A stretch of 64,000 nt of DNA from Sphingomonas kyeonggiensis (GCF_014196745.1 NZ_JACIEH010000001.1:744001-808000), one strand, 5' to 3'; shown: positions 16,410 through 24,813, numbered from the stretch's first letter. The notes: generated by a model not told the origin, from the letters alone. Numbers and translations: made by a program.

Positions 16410-17252
16410 ATGCGCAAGGTCCTGATCCTGCTTCCGTTGCTGCTCGCCGGAATGCCCGCACTCGCCCAGTCGGTGCCGCCGCATGAGATCGCCTATGGCG
16501 CGACCCAGCTCCAGAAGCTCGACTTCCACAAGGGCGTCAGCGCCGGTGCACCACTGGTCGTGTTCGTCCATGGCGGCGGCTGGAAGCGCGGCGACAAGGG
16601 CAATGCCACCGGGGACGAGAAGGTCGCGCATTTCACCGGGCGCGGCTTCGCCTTTGCCAGCGTCAACTATCGGCTAGTGCCCGGGGTAACAGTGGAGCAG
16701 CAGGCGCAGGATGTCGCCGATGCGCTCGGCTATCTGGTGCAACATGCCCGCGAGCTGGGCTTCGATCCCGGTAAGGTCGTGCTGATGGGGCACAGTGCGG
16801 GTGCGCATCTCGCTGCGCTGGTCGCCACCGATCCCGCCTATCTGCGCAAGGCCGGCTGGGATCTGGAGCGGCTCGCCGGGGTCGTGCTGCTCGACGGTGC
16901 GGCATATGACGTGCCCGCGCAGATGGCCGATGGTCCGCGGGTCATGGGCGGAACCTATCAAGCCGCGTTCGGTAGCGATCCGGCACGACAGCGAGTCTTG
17001 TCGCCGACGCTGCAGGCCGGGTCACCGAATGCACGGGACTTCCTGATCCTGCACGTGCAGCGCGAGGACGGCGCTCGCCAGTCCGAGGCGCTGGGCCGTG
17101 CGCTCGAGGCGGCGGGCGCGCATGTGACGGTGCAGGGCCTGGAGGGCCGGGGGCTGCGGGGTCACATGGCGATCAACCGCCAGCTCGGGCATCCCGGCTA
17201 TCCGGCGACGGCGGTGGTGGATCGCTGGATCGACGGGGTGCTGGCGCGCTGA
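16410..17252 (+). CDS. Secreted alpha/beta hydrolase (esterase/lipase, carboxylesterase-like)
   Basis: 280 residues from the ATG at 16410 with GAGG 7 bases upstream; it begins with a signal peptide (MRKVLILLPLLLAGMPALAQ), so the product is periplasmic or secreted. The oxyanion-hole motif is VFVHGGGWKRG, the nucleophile elbow is LMGHSAGAHLAAL (catalytic Ser), and the C-terminal His is probably in LRGHMAINRQLG. This is the hormone-sensitive-lipase/BD-FAE type of esterase. Substrate unknown. Confidence 0.85.
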   Translation: MRKVLILLPLLLAGMPALAQSVPPHEIAYGATQLQKLDFHKGVSAGAPLVVFVHGGGWKRGDKGNATGDEKVAHFTGRGFAFASVNYRLVPGVTVEQQAQDVADALGYLVQHARELGFDPGKVVLMGHSAGAHLAALVATDPAYLRKAGWDLERLAGVVLLDGAAYDVPAQMADGPRVMGGTYQAAFGSDPARQRVLSPTLQAGSPNARDFLILHVQREDGARQSEALGRALEAAGAHVTVQGLEGRGLRGHMAINRQLGHPGYPATAVVDRWIDGVLAR

Positions 17253-17281
17253 GCATTGGCGAGCGGCGTGCGAGCCCCTAG

Positions 17282-17497
17282 ATGGGCGCCATGTCGCTTA
17301 TCGCCGAACTCCACTACGACGCGTCCGACTTCGACGTGATCCGTCCGGGCACCCATGTCGTCTGCGCCGTCAGCGGGGAGCCCATTCCGCTCGACCAGCT
17401 CAAATATTGGAGCGCTGAGTTCCAGGAAGCCTATCGAAGCGCGCAGGAGGCGACTGCCGCGATCCTGGCGGGCGGGGCGAAGAATTTGAAGAAATAG
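17282..17497 (+). CDS. DUF2093 domain protein
   Basis: 71 residues (or 68 from the second ATG at 17291). The core reads DFDVIRPGTHVVCAVSGEPIPLDQLKYWS, matching in pattern the small DUF2093 family found almost only in alphaproteobacteria; the single Cys and the EPIPLDxLxYWS stretch are the recognisable part. No membrane segment or signal. Function unknown. Confidence 0.75.
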   Translation: MGAMSLIAELHYDASDFDVIRPGTHVVCAVSGEPIPLDQLKYWSAEFQEAYRSAQEATAAILAGGAKNLKK

Positions 17498-17548
17498 GCG
17501 GTCGTTTCGCCACAGCCATTCCGGCCCACAGCCGTCATTCAGCCCACG

Positions 17549-17720
17549 GCCGTCATCCCGGCGAAAGCCGGGATCTCAGGCGAAGGCGCGGCACAAGAGC
17601 CGCAAACCCAAACCGTCATCCCCGCGAAAGCGGGGACCCATCTCCCGGACTATCCAACAACGCACCGGTCGTACTTGCCGATCGCGCACGAGATGGGCCC
17701 CCGCTTTCGCGGGGGTGACG
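17549..17720. repeat. Compound palindromic repeat region, copies 4a and 4b
   Basis: Two GTCATCCC-type units in tandem: the first (17549-17582) has the CCGGCGAAAGCCGG core and leads into TCTCAGGCGAAGGCGCGGC, and the second (17615-17720) has CGTCATCCCCGCGAAAGCGG, ACCCATCTC, and the mirrored right end GAGATGGG and CCCCGCTTTCGCGGGGGTGACG. This fills nearly the whole 246-base gap between the convergent DUF2093 and hydrolase genes; nothing else is seen in it. Confidence 0.85.
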
Positions 17721-17743
17721 AAGCTATAGGATGGCGGGAAGGC

Positions 17744-18400
17744 TCAGCGGATCGGCGAGTTCGGGTCGAGCCGCATGTCCAGATATTTGTCCACGCTCTT
17801 CATCAGGTCGTCCATTTCGTTCTCGAAGAAATGGTTCGCGCCCGGGATGGTATCGTGGTGGATGGTGATGTGCTTCTGGGTGCGCAGCTTGTCGACCAGC
17901 TTCTGGACGGCGCCCGGCGTGACCACCTCGTCATTCTCGCCCTGGATGATGATGCCCGAGGACGGGCAGGGGGCGAGGAAGGTGAAGTCGAACATGTTCG
18001 CCGGCGGGGCGACCGAGATGAAGCCGCGGATCTCCGGGCGGCGCATCAGCAGCTGCATGCCGATCCAGGCACCGAAGCCGAAGCCGGCGACCCAGGTCGA
18101 GCTGGCTTCCGGGTGGAAGCTCTGCACCCAGTCGAGCGCCGAGGCAGCGTCGGACAGCTCGCCGATGCCGTTGTCGAAGGTGCCCTGGCTCTTGCCGACT
18201 CCGCGGAAGTTGAAGCGGAGCGTCGCGAAGCCGCGGCGCTGGAAGGTCTTGTAGAGCTCCTGGACGATGCGGTTGTTCATCGTGCCGCCCGCATTGGGGT
18301 GCGGGTGGAGGATCATGGCGACCGGCGCGCGCGGCTTGGGCGCGGGGGCGAAGCGGCCTTCGAGGCGGCCTTCGGGGCCGGGGAAAATGACTTCGGGCAA
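17744..18400 (-). CDS. Alpha/beta hydrolase (dienelactone-hydrolase-like, small form)
   Basis: 218 residues from a TTG start (LPEVIFPGPEGRLEGRF) with AGGGA just upstream. Landmarks: ILHPHPNAGGTMNN, FNFRGVGKSQG, and a nucleophile elbow that reads VAGFGFGAWIG, so the usual Ser between the glycines is Phe or absent. The C-terminal IIQGENDEVVTP and PGANHFF carry the Asp and His. This family (YpuI/DUF-type hydrolases near suf genes) often lacks a clear nucleophile, so activity is uncertain. Divergent from the cysteine desulfurase pair. Confidence 0.8.
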   Translation of the reverse strand: MPEVIFPGPEGRLEGRFAPAPKPRAPVAMILHPHPNAGGTMNNRIVQELYKTFQRRGFATLRFNFRGVGKSQGTFDNGIGELSDAASALDWVQSFHPEASSTWVAGFGFGAWIGMQLLMRRPEIRGFISVAPPANMFDFTFLAPCPSSGIIIQGENDEVVTPGAVQKLVDKLRTQKHITIHHDTIPGANHFFENEMDDLMKSVDKYLDMRLDPNSPIR

Positions 18401-18497
18401 GGCGGGTCCCTGTAGAATTGGAGGCGCGCAGTGGAGCGCGGTGCGTTGGGCGCTATATAGGCACCGCGCCGTCTTACGCAATTATTACGAGAGCAAC

Positions 18498-19574
18498 TTG
18501 CCCGATCGCATCTATCTCGATCACGCCGCGACCACTTCGATGCTGCCGGAAGCGCTTGCCGCCGTGGCGGAGGGGATGCGCCACTGGGCCAATCCCAGCT
18601 CTCCCCATGCCGAGGGGCGTGCCGCGCGCGCCGCGCTGGAAAGGGCCCGGTCGGACGTGGCCGCCGCCTATGGCTGGGCGCACGAGCTGATCTTCACCAG
18701 CGGGGCGAGCGAATCGCTGCACATGGCGCTGACCCGATCGATGGCGCCGCGCCGGCTGATCAGCGCAGTCGAACATGATTCGGTGCTGCGCCATGCCGAG
18801 GGCGCCCAGGTGCTGCCGGTGGATGCCGACGGCATACTGGACCTCGACGCGCTCAAGGCGGCGCTCGCCGAGGGGCCGCGCGCGCTGGTCGGCATCCAAT
18901 GGGCGAACAGCGAGACGGGGGTGCGCCAGCCGGTCGCCGAGATCGCCAGCATCGTGCGGGCGGCCGACGGCATATTGCTGGTCGATGCCGCGCAGATGCC
19001 CGCGCACGCGGATGGGGAAGTGCTGCGACACGGCGACCTCGTCGCGGTCTCGGCGCACAAGCGCGGCGGTCCGCCGGGGATCGGCGCGCTGCTGGTCCGC
19101 GATTTCGGCACGCTGCTGCCGATGGGCGGGCAGGAAAAGGGCTATCGTGCGGGGACGGAGAACCTGCCCGGCGCGCTCGGCTATGCCGCGGCCGCGTCGG
19201 TGCCCGAGGACCTGGTGCGCATGGCGGCGCTGCGGGCCCGGCTGGAGGCTGTGGTGCTGGCGGAGGGTGGCGAAGTGGTCGGCGCCAATCGTCCGCGCAG
19301 CCCGTTGATCGGGGCCTATCGCATGCCGGGCACCTCCTCTGCCGCGCAGCTGATCCGCTTCGATCTGGCCGGCATTTCGGTTTCGGCGGGCAGCGCCTGC
19401 TCCTCCGGCAGCATGCGGCCCAGCCATGTGCTGACCGCGATGGGCTGGCAGGAACCCGCCCTGCGCGAGGTGGTGCGGGTTAGCTTCGGGCGGAATACCA
19501 CCGAAGCCGAGGTGGACAGCTTCACGACGCTCTGGCGTCAGATCGCGATCGAGGCCAGAAACAGGGCTGCATGA
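18498..19574 (+). CDS. Cysteine desulfurase-like aminotransferase class V, first of a tandem pair
   Basis: 358 residues from a TTG (LPDRIYLDHAATTSMLPEA); an in-frame extension to 18267 shadows the divergent hydrolase. PLP Lys lies in VSAHKRGGPPG, and the catalytic Cys in SAGSACSSGSMRPSH, the IscS/NifS-type loop. It should take sulfur from cysteine for Fe-S cluster or thio-modification. The stop overlaps the next gene's ATG by four bases. Compared with the second copy it has a shorter, more divergent N-terminal half. Confidence 0.85.
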   Translation: MPDRIYLDHAATTSMLPEALAAVAEGMRHWANPSSPHAEGRAARAALERARSDVAAAYGWAHELIFTSGASESLHMALTRSMAPRRLISAVEHDSVLRHAEGAQVLPVDADGILDLDALKAALAEGPRALVGIQWANSETGVRQPVAEIASIVRAADGILLVDAAQMPAHADGEVLRHGDLVAVSAHKRGGPPGIGALLVRDFGTLLPMGGQEKGYRAGTENLPGALGYAAAASVPEDLVRMAALRARLEAVVLAEGGEVVGANRPRSPLIGAYRMPGTSSAAQLIRFDLAGISVSAGSACSSGSMRPSHVLTAMGWQEPALREVVRVSFGRNTTEAEVDSFTTLWRQIAIEARNRAA

Positions 19575-20662
19575 CCTATCTCGATTATCAGGCGACCACG
19601 CCGCTCGCCCCCGAGGCGCTGGCCGCCATGCTGCCGCTGTTAGAGGCCAACTTCGCCAATCCGCATTCCGCGCATGCCCCGGGCCGCGCGGCCAGGGCCG
19701 CGGTGGAGGTTGCGCGCGACGAAGTCGCCGGGCTGCTCCCACCCGGCGGCACGGTCAGCTTCACCAGCGGCGCGACCGAGGCGATCAACTGGGCGATCAA
19801 GGGCAGCACCGGCGGGATCGTGACGATCGCCACCGAGCATGCCGCGGTGCTCGACACGGTGGCGGCGGAAGCGCGCAAGGGCAGGGCGGTGACCGTGCTG
19901 CCGGTCGGCCCCGAGGGGCTGGTCGATCTCGCCGCCGCGCGGGAGGCGATCAGGCCGGGCGTGGGCCTGGTCGCGGCGATGCTGGTCAACAACGAGATCG
20001 GGGTGATCCAGCCGGTCGAGGAACTCGCCCATCTCGCGCATCAGGCGGGCGCGCTGTTCCTCTGCGACGCGGTGCAGGGTTATGGCCGGGTGCTGATTCC
20101 CGATGGCTGCGACCTGATCGCGGTCTCGGCGCACAAGATTCACGGCCCCAAGGGCGTCGGCGCCCTGTGGATCCGCGACGGGGTGACGATCGAGCCGCTG
20201 CTCCACGGCGGCGGACAGGAGCCGGCCGGGCGCTCGGGCACGCTCTCGCCGGCGCTGTGCGCGGGGTTCGGGGCGGCGGCGAAGCTCGCCAAGCAGCGCT
20301 TCGGCGCCGATCACGCCCATGCCGAGCAGCTCTATCGCGCGGCGCTCAACCGGATCGCAGGCGACTGGACGCTCAACGGTGCGCAGGAGGATCGTTATCG
20401 GGGCAACCTCAACCTGCGCCATGACGGGCTCGACGTCGCGCGGCTGATGTCCGACCTGCGCGACATCGCCTTCTCGGCGGGCTCGGCCTGTGCGAGCGGA
20501 TCGGGGCGGCCGAGCCATGTGCTGGCGGCGATCGGGCTCAGCGATGCCGAGGCGCGCTCCAGCATCCGCATCGGCTATGGCCGCTATACCAGCGAGGACG
20601 AGCTGCTCCACGCGATCGACCGGATCGTCTCGGCTGCCCGCCTGCAGAGCCGCGCCGCATGA
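19571..20662 (+). CDS. Cysteine desulfurase, IscS/NifS type, second of a tandem pair
   Basis: 363 residues beginning MTYLDYQATTPLAPEALAAM, the standard start of the family. PLP Lys is in VSAHKIHGPKGVGAL and the sulfur-carrying Cys in FSAGSACASGSGRPSH. Four bases overlap with both neighbours (ATGA) make a translationally coupled run of desulfurase, desulfurase and ferredoxin. Two side-by-side desulfurases suggest either an IscS-plus-partner complex or division of labour between Fe-S assembly and tRNA thiolation; the sequence does not decide. Confidence 0.9.
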   Translation: MTYLDYQATTPLAPEALAAMLPLLEANFANPHSAHAPGRAARAAVEVARDEVAGLLPPGGTVSFTSGATEAINWAIKGSTGGIVTIATEHAAVLDTVAAEARKGRAVTVLPVGPEGLVDLAAAREAIRPGVGLVAAMLVNNEIGVIQPVEELAHLAHQAGALFLCDAVQGYGRVLIPDGCDLIAVSAHKIHGPKGVGALWIRDGVTIEPLLHGGGQEPAGRSGTLSPALCAGFGAAAKLAKQRFGADHAHAEQLYRAALNRIAGDWTLNGAQEDRYRGNLNLRHDGLDVARLMSDLRDIAFSAGSACASGSGRPSHVLAAIGLSDAEARSSIRIGYGRYTSEDELLHAIDRIVSAARLQSRAA

Positions 20663-20994
20663 TCCGCGTCACCTTCGTCAGCGCCGACGGGATGGATCGG
20701 CACGAAGTCGAGGCGGAGGATGGCCTGCGCCTGCTCGAAGTCGGTCAGAACGACGGCCAGCCGCTGGAAGGCACGTGCGAGGGGCAGATGGCCTGCTCGA
20801 CCTGCCACGTGATCGTCGATCCGGAATATTTCCCGCTTCTGCCCCGCGCGGCGGAGGAAGAGGAGGACATGCTCGACCTGGCGGTGGGCGCGGTGCGGAC
20901 CAGCCGGCTGGCCTGCCAGATCCTGCTCACGCCGGAGCTGGACGGGCTGGTCGTGCGGATGCCGGCCGGGCACCGCGACATGCAGGGTCGCTAG
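20659..20994 (+). CDS. Adrenodoxin-type 2Fe-2S ferredoxin
   Basis: 111 residues. The cluster ligands follow the adrenodoxin pattern Cys-x5-Cys-x2-Cys...Cys: GTCEGQMACSTCHV, then LACQILL. The acidic stretch EEEEDMLDLA after the third Cys is typical of ISC-type ferredoxins that feed electrons to cluster assembly. Its overlap with the second desulfurase supports that role. Its stop codon overlaps the convergent acetyltransferase stop by four bases. Confidence 0.92.
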   Translation: MIRVTFVSADGMDRHEVEAEDGLRLLEVGQNDGQPLEGTCEGQMACSTCHVIVDPEYFPLLPRAAEEEEDMLDLAVGAVRTSRLACQILLTPELDGLVVRMPAGHRDMQGR

Positions 20995-21479
20995 AGCGTC
21001 AGCGCGTAGAAGCGCGTGTCGACCATCATCCGGGGGAAGGTGGGCGGCAGCAGCGCCGGGTCGATCGGCTGGAAGCCGTTGCGCGCGTAGAAGCGGTGCG
21101 CGGCCAGGAAGCGGTCGGCGGTGCCCAGATAGATGCGGGACAGGCCCCGCTTCCGGGCGTGGTCGAGCAACGTGCCGAGCAGCGCGCGGGCCACGCCGCG
21201 GGCGCCGCGATAGGCCGGATGGACGAACATCTTGCGCAGGGCCGCCGCGCCTTCGCCAATGTCCCTGAGCGCGATCGTGCCGGCCATTTCGCCGTCCGGT
21301 GCCCGGGCGACCCAGAAATCGCCGGCGTCGCGCTGATAGAATTCGGGGATCTCCTGGAGGTCGGGCTGGTCTTCCGCGGTAATCGCGATGCCGAACTCCT
21401 CATTCTGGATCGAGACGATCAGCGCGGCCACGCCGCCCTGATCGGCGGGGTCGAAACGCCGTATTGCTACCTTGTCCAT
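20991..21479 (-). CDS. GNAT family N-acetyltransferase
   Basis: 162 residues. The acetyl-CoA binding core is LRKMFVHPAYRGARGVARALL (about residues 85-105; the R-G-x-G-x-A loop reads RGARGVA), followed by GLSRIYLGT and FYARNGFQPI at the C-terminus, the usual GNAT ending. The substrate cannot be told. It is convergent with the ferredoxin and does not appear to belong to the Fe-S operon. Confidence 0.85.
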   Translation of the reverse strand: MDKVAIRRFDPADQGGVAALIVSIQNEEFGIAITAEDQPDLQEIPEFYQRDAGDFWVARAPDGEMAGTIALRDIGEGAAALRKMFVHPAYRGARGVARALLGTLLDHARKRGLSRIYLGTADRFLAAHRFYARNGFQPIDPALLPPTFPRMMVDTRFYALTL

Positions 21480-21675
21480 CGCTGCCGGCTAGCACCCCGG
21501 GACGGAGGAGGCGACGGTGGATGGTCCCATCGCCAGATTTAACACATTGCGGCAACGAACCGGACATTCAGCCCCGCGCAATCCGTCTCGTTTCAGGATC
21601 GTGCATGGAACCGAAACGATCGTTCCGGTTTCCGCCCATGCGGGTCTTTCCCCCGCCAGCAGGAGAGAGAACATC

Positions 21676-21900
21676 ATGAAACTGCTTCCGATCCTCGCGG
21701 CTGCTGCCGCTGCGGCTCTCGCCATTCCGGCCGCCAATGCCGCCGCCGCTCCGGCGGCACCGGCCGTCGCGGCGAAGGCCGAGTTCCAGCACCACCGTCC
21801 GCATGCGCGCAAGCGCGTCTATTGGCGCAATGTCTGCAAGACCACCTGGCGCCATGGCCACCGCCAGCGTGTGTGCCGCAAGGTGCGTTACTACCGCTAA
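21676..21900 (+). CDS. Small secreted basic protein with a cysteine pair
   Basis: 74 residues after an AGGAGAGA ribosome site. A signal peptide (MKLLPILAAAAAAALAIPAANA) is followed by an Ala/Pro linker, then a basic core: HHRPHARKRVYWRNVCKTTW and HRQRVCRKVRYYR, with two Cys 14 residues apart. Similar short Arg/His-rich exported proteins are common in sphingomonads but have no known role. Upstream, 21606-21632 forms an imperfect 13-bp inverted repeat (GGAACCGAAACGA/TCGTTCCGGTTTCC) of unknown meaning. Confidence 0.75.
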   Translation: MKLLPILAAAAAAALAIPAANAAAAPAAPAVAAKAEFQHHRPHARKRVYWRNVCKTTWRHGHRQRVCRKVRYYR

Positions 21901-21908
21901 GTTCAAGG

Positions 21909-21940
21909 GGGCGGGAACGTGCCTGCGTTCCCGCCCTTGC
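21909..21940 (+). terminator. Hairpin terminator after the small secreted protein
   Basis: GGGCGGGAACG pairs perfectly with CGTTCCCGCCC across a six-base loop (21920-21925), 8 bases after the stop codon. The following TTGCCT is poor in T, so it may end transcription only in part. It isolates the SRP RNA gene from upstream. Confidence 0.75.
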
Positions 21941-21969
21941 CTAACCGCCTGACTTTGCCCATATGCGCC

Positions 21970-22066
21970 GCGGGAGTCGGGCGGACGCAGTCGTCGCCAA
22001 CCTGGTCAGATCGGGAACGAAGCAGCCACAACGATTTCGCTGCGGGTCGTTCCGGCTCCCACCTTT
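21970..22066 (+). ncRNA. ffs: Signal recognition particle RNA, small bacterial (4.5S) type
   Basis: The conserved Ffh-binding helix is seen as GGTCAGATCGGGAACGAAGC, continuing into AGCC, at about 22003-22026: a GGAA tetraloop and the CAG/AGCAGC internal loop. The outer stem pairs GGGAGTCGG (21972-21980) with CCGGCTCCC (22052-22060). The pair closing the tetraloop is G-C where the common form is C-G, a compensated change. Position just before dnaX is typical of alphaproteobacteria, though here an unknown gene intervenes. The partners ffh (57915) and ftsY (52501) are also in this window. Ends are estimates. Confidence 0.88.
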
Positions 22067-22112
22067 CAATTCTCCGAATGGTCTCCGCAGCAGGCTGTGT
22101 TAGGCTCACCGC

Positions 22113-23126
22113 GTGAGCCAGGGGGAGAGTCTTGCACTGAAAATCTGGGTCGCGATGACGCTGCTTGCGGCGATCGCGATGTTCGCGCCCGGACTGGTGG
22201 CATTCCTCCTCATACTGATGGTCACGTTGCCGCTGGTGATGCTGATCGAAATGCTTCCCACCCTTTGGCTCTACGTCACGCCGGCGCTGCTCGTTTACGC
22301 GCTTCTGCGATTCGTGCCTGGCATTGGTCGGCGGGCATTGAAGCTTATGCCGTCGGCGGTACTCGCCATGACGGTGGCGGCAAGCTTTATCGTGCCAGTG
22401 CTGATGAATACCGAGAGCCAGCGCCGTGCCGCTATGCTGCTCAGCAGCGATAGCGGCACCGTGCCGCGCATGCCGGACGGCGTGTCGATCATGTATGTGA
22501 GCGACCATCCGCTTGCCGACACGAAATGCGAGGAAGAGTGTCAACGCTTCCTTTTCACGGGCGTCGCGCGGAGCTTCGGCGTGGCGAAGCCCGGAGCCTC
22601 CACTATCCGGGGTTCGATCGCGTCTCCGGCCGTTATTCATCGGATCGTCCCGCTGGCGCAGGGTTGCGATAATCGGCTCTTGCGAGACGTCTTCGCCGAC
22701 GACGATGAAGTGGCGCGTGGCGAGCGGCGTTATCTGTCGGAGAAGCTCCGGCAGTTCCGGGTGAAGGGCCAGTGCTTCCGCTCGGATCCGGTACAGGATG
22801 TTCGCGCCGACTTCGTGCTGGTGGAGACCGCCAGTTCTTTAGAACCCCGCCGTGCGGAGAACTGGTCCGATCTGCGGTTCCATCGGATCACCTTCAGCCG
22901 GCGGGAGATATTCCGCCGGGATGGCGACGGGCTGGTGCCGATCCTGCGTCGTACTTATGCGGAATATGCGCCGCTGAAGATTCCGCTGATGTTCCGGCCG
23001 CCCTTTGTTTTCGATACGGCAACGCCAGGGGAGTGGATGCGGCACGAGTGGGTCGCGCTCGAGCGCGAGGAGCCACGAGGCATGGCGCGCTGGGCCAGCA
23101 ACGATTTCCGTGTGACAGGTCTCTAG
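22113..23126 (+). CDS. Hypothetical membrane protein between ffs and dnaX
   Basis: 337 residues from a GTG start, 47 bases after the SRP RNA. Three hydrophobic helices lie in the first 100 residues (AMFAPGLVAFLLILMVTLPL, LWLYVTPALLVYALLRF and LMPSAVLAMTVAASFIVPVL), followed by a 230-residue soluble part with four Cys (KCEEECQ, GCDN and QCFRSD). The soluble part is probably periplasmic. I recognise no domain. GC and codon use look somewhat lower than the neighbours (for example TTTCGATACGG, more T- and A-ending codons), which might mean a recent arrival. Confidence 0.7.
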   Translation: MSQGESLALKIWVAMTLLAAIAMFAPGLVAFLLILMVTLPLVMLIEMLPTLWLYVTPALLVYALLRFVPGIGRRALKLMPSAVLAMTVAASFIVPVLMNTESQRRAAMLLSSDSGTVPRMPDGVSIMYVSDHPLADTKCEEECQRFLFTGVARSFGVAKPGASTIRGSIASPAVIHRIVPLAQGCDNRLLRDVFADDDEVARGERRYLSEKLRQFRVKGQCFRSDPVQDVRADFVLVETASSLEPRRAENWSDLRFHRITFSRREIFRRDGDGLVPILRRTYAEYAPLKIPLMFRPPFVFDTATPGEWMRHEWVALEREEPRGMARWASNDFRVTGL

Positions 23127-23188
23127 CCGGGTGCCTGGTGCTGTGAACACCATGGCAACTCGGGGCATCAGCCACTAGGTTGGCGTCA

Positions 23189-24811
23189 ATGTCCGATTCC
23201 CTGCTTGGCCTCGACGAACCCGCGCAGCCGCGTGACAACGCCTATCGGGTGCTGGCGCGCAAATACCGGCCGCAGACCTTTTCCGAGCTGATCGGGCAGG
23301 ATGCGATGGTCACCACGCTGGGCAACGCGATCAAGCGCGACCGGCTGGCCCACGCCTTCCTGCTCACTGGCGTCCGCGGGGTGGGCAAGACCTCGACCGC
23401 GCGACTCATCGCCAAGGCGCTCAACTGCATCGGCCCGGACGGGCAGGGCGGCCCGACCATCGACCCCTGCGGCATCTGCGAGCCGTGCCGGGCGATCGCC
23501 GAGGGCCGCCATATCGATGTGATCGAGATGGACGCTGCGTCGCACACCGGCGTGGACGACGTCCGCGAGATCATCGAGGCGTCGCGCTATTCGGCGGTCT
23601 CGGCGCGCTACAAGATCTACATCATCGACGAAGTCCACATGCTGTCGAAGAGCGCGTTCAATGCGCTGCTCAAGACGCTCGAGGAGCCGCCGGCGCATGT
23701 GAAGTTCCTGTTCGCCACCACCGAGGTGAACAAGGTGCCGGTGACGGTGCTGTCGCGCTGCCAGCGATTCGACCTGCGCCGCATCCCGGCCGAGCTACTC
23801 GCCGAGCATTTCGCCAAGGTCACCCAGGCGGAAGGCTTCGAGGCGGAGCCCGAGGCGCTGGCGCTGATCGCCCGTGCCGCCGAGGGATCGGCGCGCGACG
23901 GCCTGTCGATCCTCGACCAGGCGATCGCCCATGCGGGCCTCGAAGGCGAGGGCGTGAAGGCGGACGCGGTGCGCCACATGCTCGGCCTGTCCGATCGCGG
24001 CGCGATCCGCACCCTGTTCGGGCTGCTGCTCGAAGGCGATGCGCCGGGTGCGCTCGCTTCGCTGCGCGGCCAGTACGACCTCGGCGTCGATCCGCAGGCG
24101 GTGCTGCGCACGCTGCTGGAGACGGTGCACGCGGTGACGCTCGCCAAGCTCGGTACCCAGGCCAGCTCGGGCCAGTCGGCCGAGGAGCTGAAGGCGCTCG
24201 AGCGCTGGGCGGCGGGCCTGAGCTTCCCGGCGCTCCACCGGCTGTGGCAGCTGGTGCTGCGCGGCCATGACGAAGTGGCGAAGGCGGTGCTGCCGATCGA
24301 GGCGGCGGAGATGGCGCTGCTGCGCGTCATCCATGCCTCGCAGCTCCCCGACCCGGGCGAGCTCGCCCGCCAGATCGCCAGCGGCAGCGTGACCATTTCC
24401 GGTGGCGCGGCGCCGGCTGCGTCGCCCGGACCGAACGGTACGGCGACGCCGACCTCGCTGGGCCAGCTCGCCGACTATCTGGAGGAGAAGCGCCGCTTCC
24501 AGCTGGCGACGCAGGTGCGCGACTATCTCCGTCCGGTCAGCTTCGACGGTACCGAAGTGGAGTTTGCCGCGGCACGGCCGCTGCCGTTCGATTTCATGAA
24601 GGAGCTGGGCGCCGCGCTCAAGGAGCTGACCGGCACCAATTGGAAGCTGCAATGCGTTGACGTGCCGGCCCAGGCGATGACATTGCGCGAGGAGCAGGCG
24701 GCGAACGAGCAGGCCGAGCGCGATGCGGTGCTCGCCTCGCCGATGGTCGCCGCCGCGATGCAAGCCTTTCCCGATGCCGAGCTGATCGGCTGGTCCAAGA
24801 CAGGAAGTTGA
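23189..24811 (+). CDS. dnaX: DNA polymerase III subunits gamma/tau
   Basis: 540 residues from the ATG at 23189; a TTG three codons upstream is an alternative. Clamp-loader AAA+ module: RKYRPQTFSELIGQDAMV, Walker A GVRGVGKTSTAR, zinc-binding Cys set (NCIGP, CGICEPCRAI), Walker B IYIIDEVHMLS and the SRC sensor motif VLSRCQRFDLRR. The C-terminal region from about residue 400 is the tau part that touches DnaE and DnaB. No slippery A-run for a programmed gamma frameshift is visible. Followed at once by ybaB, as usual. Confidence 0.95.
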   Translation: MSDSLLGLDEPAQPRDNAYRVLARKYRPQTFSELIGQDAMVTTLGNAIKRDRLAHAFLLTGVRGVGKTSTARLIAKALNCIGPDGQGGPTIDPCGICEPCRAIAEGRHIDVIEMDAASHTGVDDVREIIEASRYSAVSARYKIYIIDEVHMLSKSAFNALLKTLEEPPAHVKFLFATTEVNKVPVTVLSRCQRFDLRRIPAELLAEHFAKVTQAEGFEAEPEALALIARAAEGSARDGLSILDQAIAHAGLEGEGVKADAVRHMLGLSDRGAIRTLFGLLLEGDAPGALASLRGQYDLGVDPQAVLRTLLETVHAVTLAKLGTQASSGQSAEELKALERWAAGLSFPALHRLWQLVLRGHDEVAKAVLPIEAAEMALLRVIHASQLPDPGELARQIASGSVTISGGAAPAASPGPNGTATPTSLGQLADYLEEKRRFQLATQVRDYLRPVSFDGTEVEFAAARPLPFDFMKELGAALKELTGTNWKLQCVDVPAQAMTLREEQAANEQAERDAVLASPMVAAAMQAFPDAELIGWSKTGS

Positions 24812-24813
24812 GT

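Noticed and set aside
21605..21640. EcfG promoter before the small basic protein (GGAAC ... CGTT)
   Set aside because: GGAAC and CGTT are only 9 bases apart, and no 16-17 spaced pair exists.
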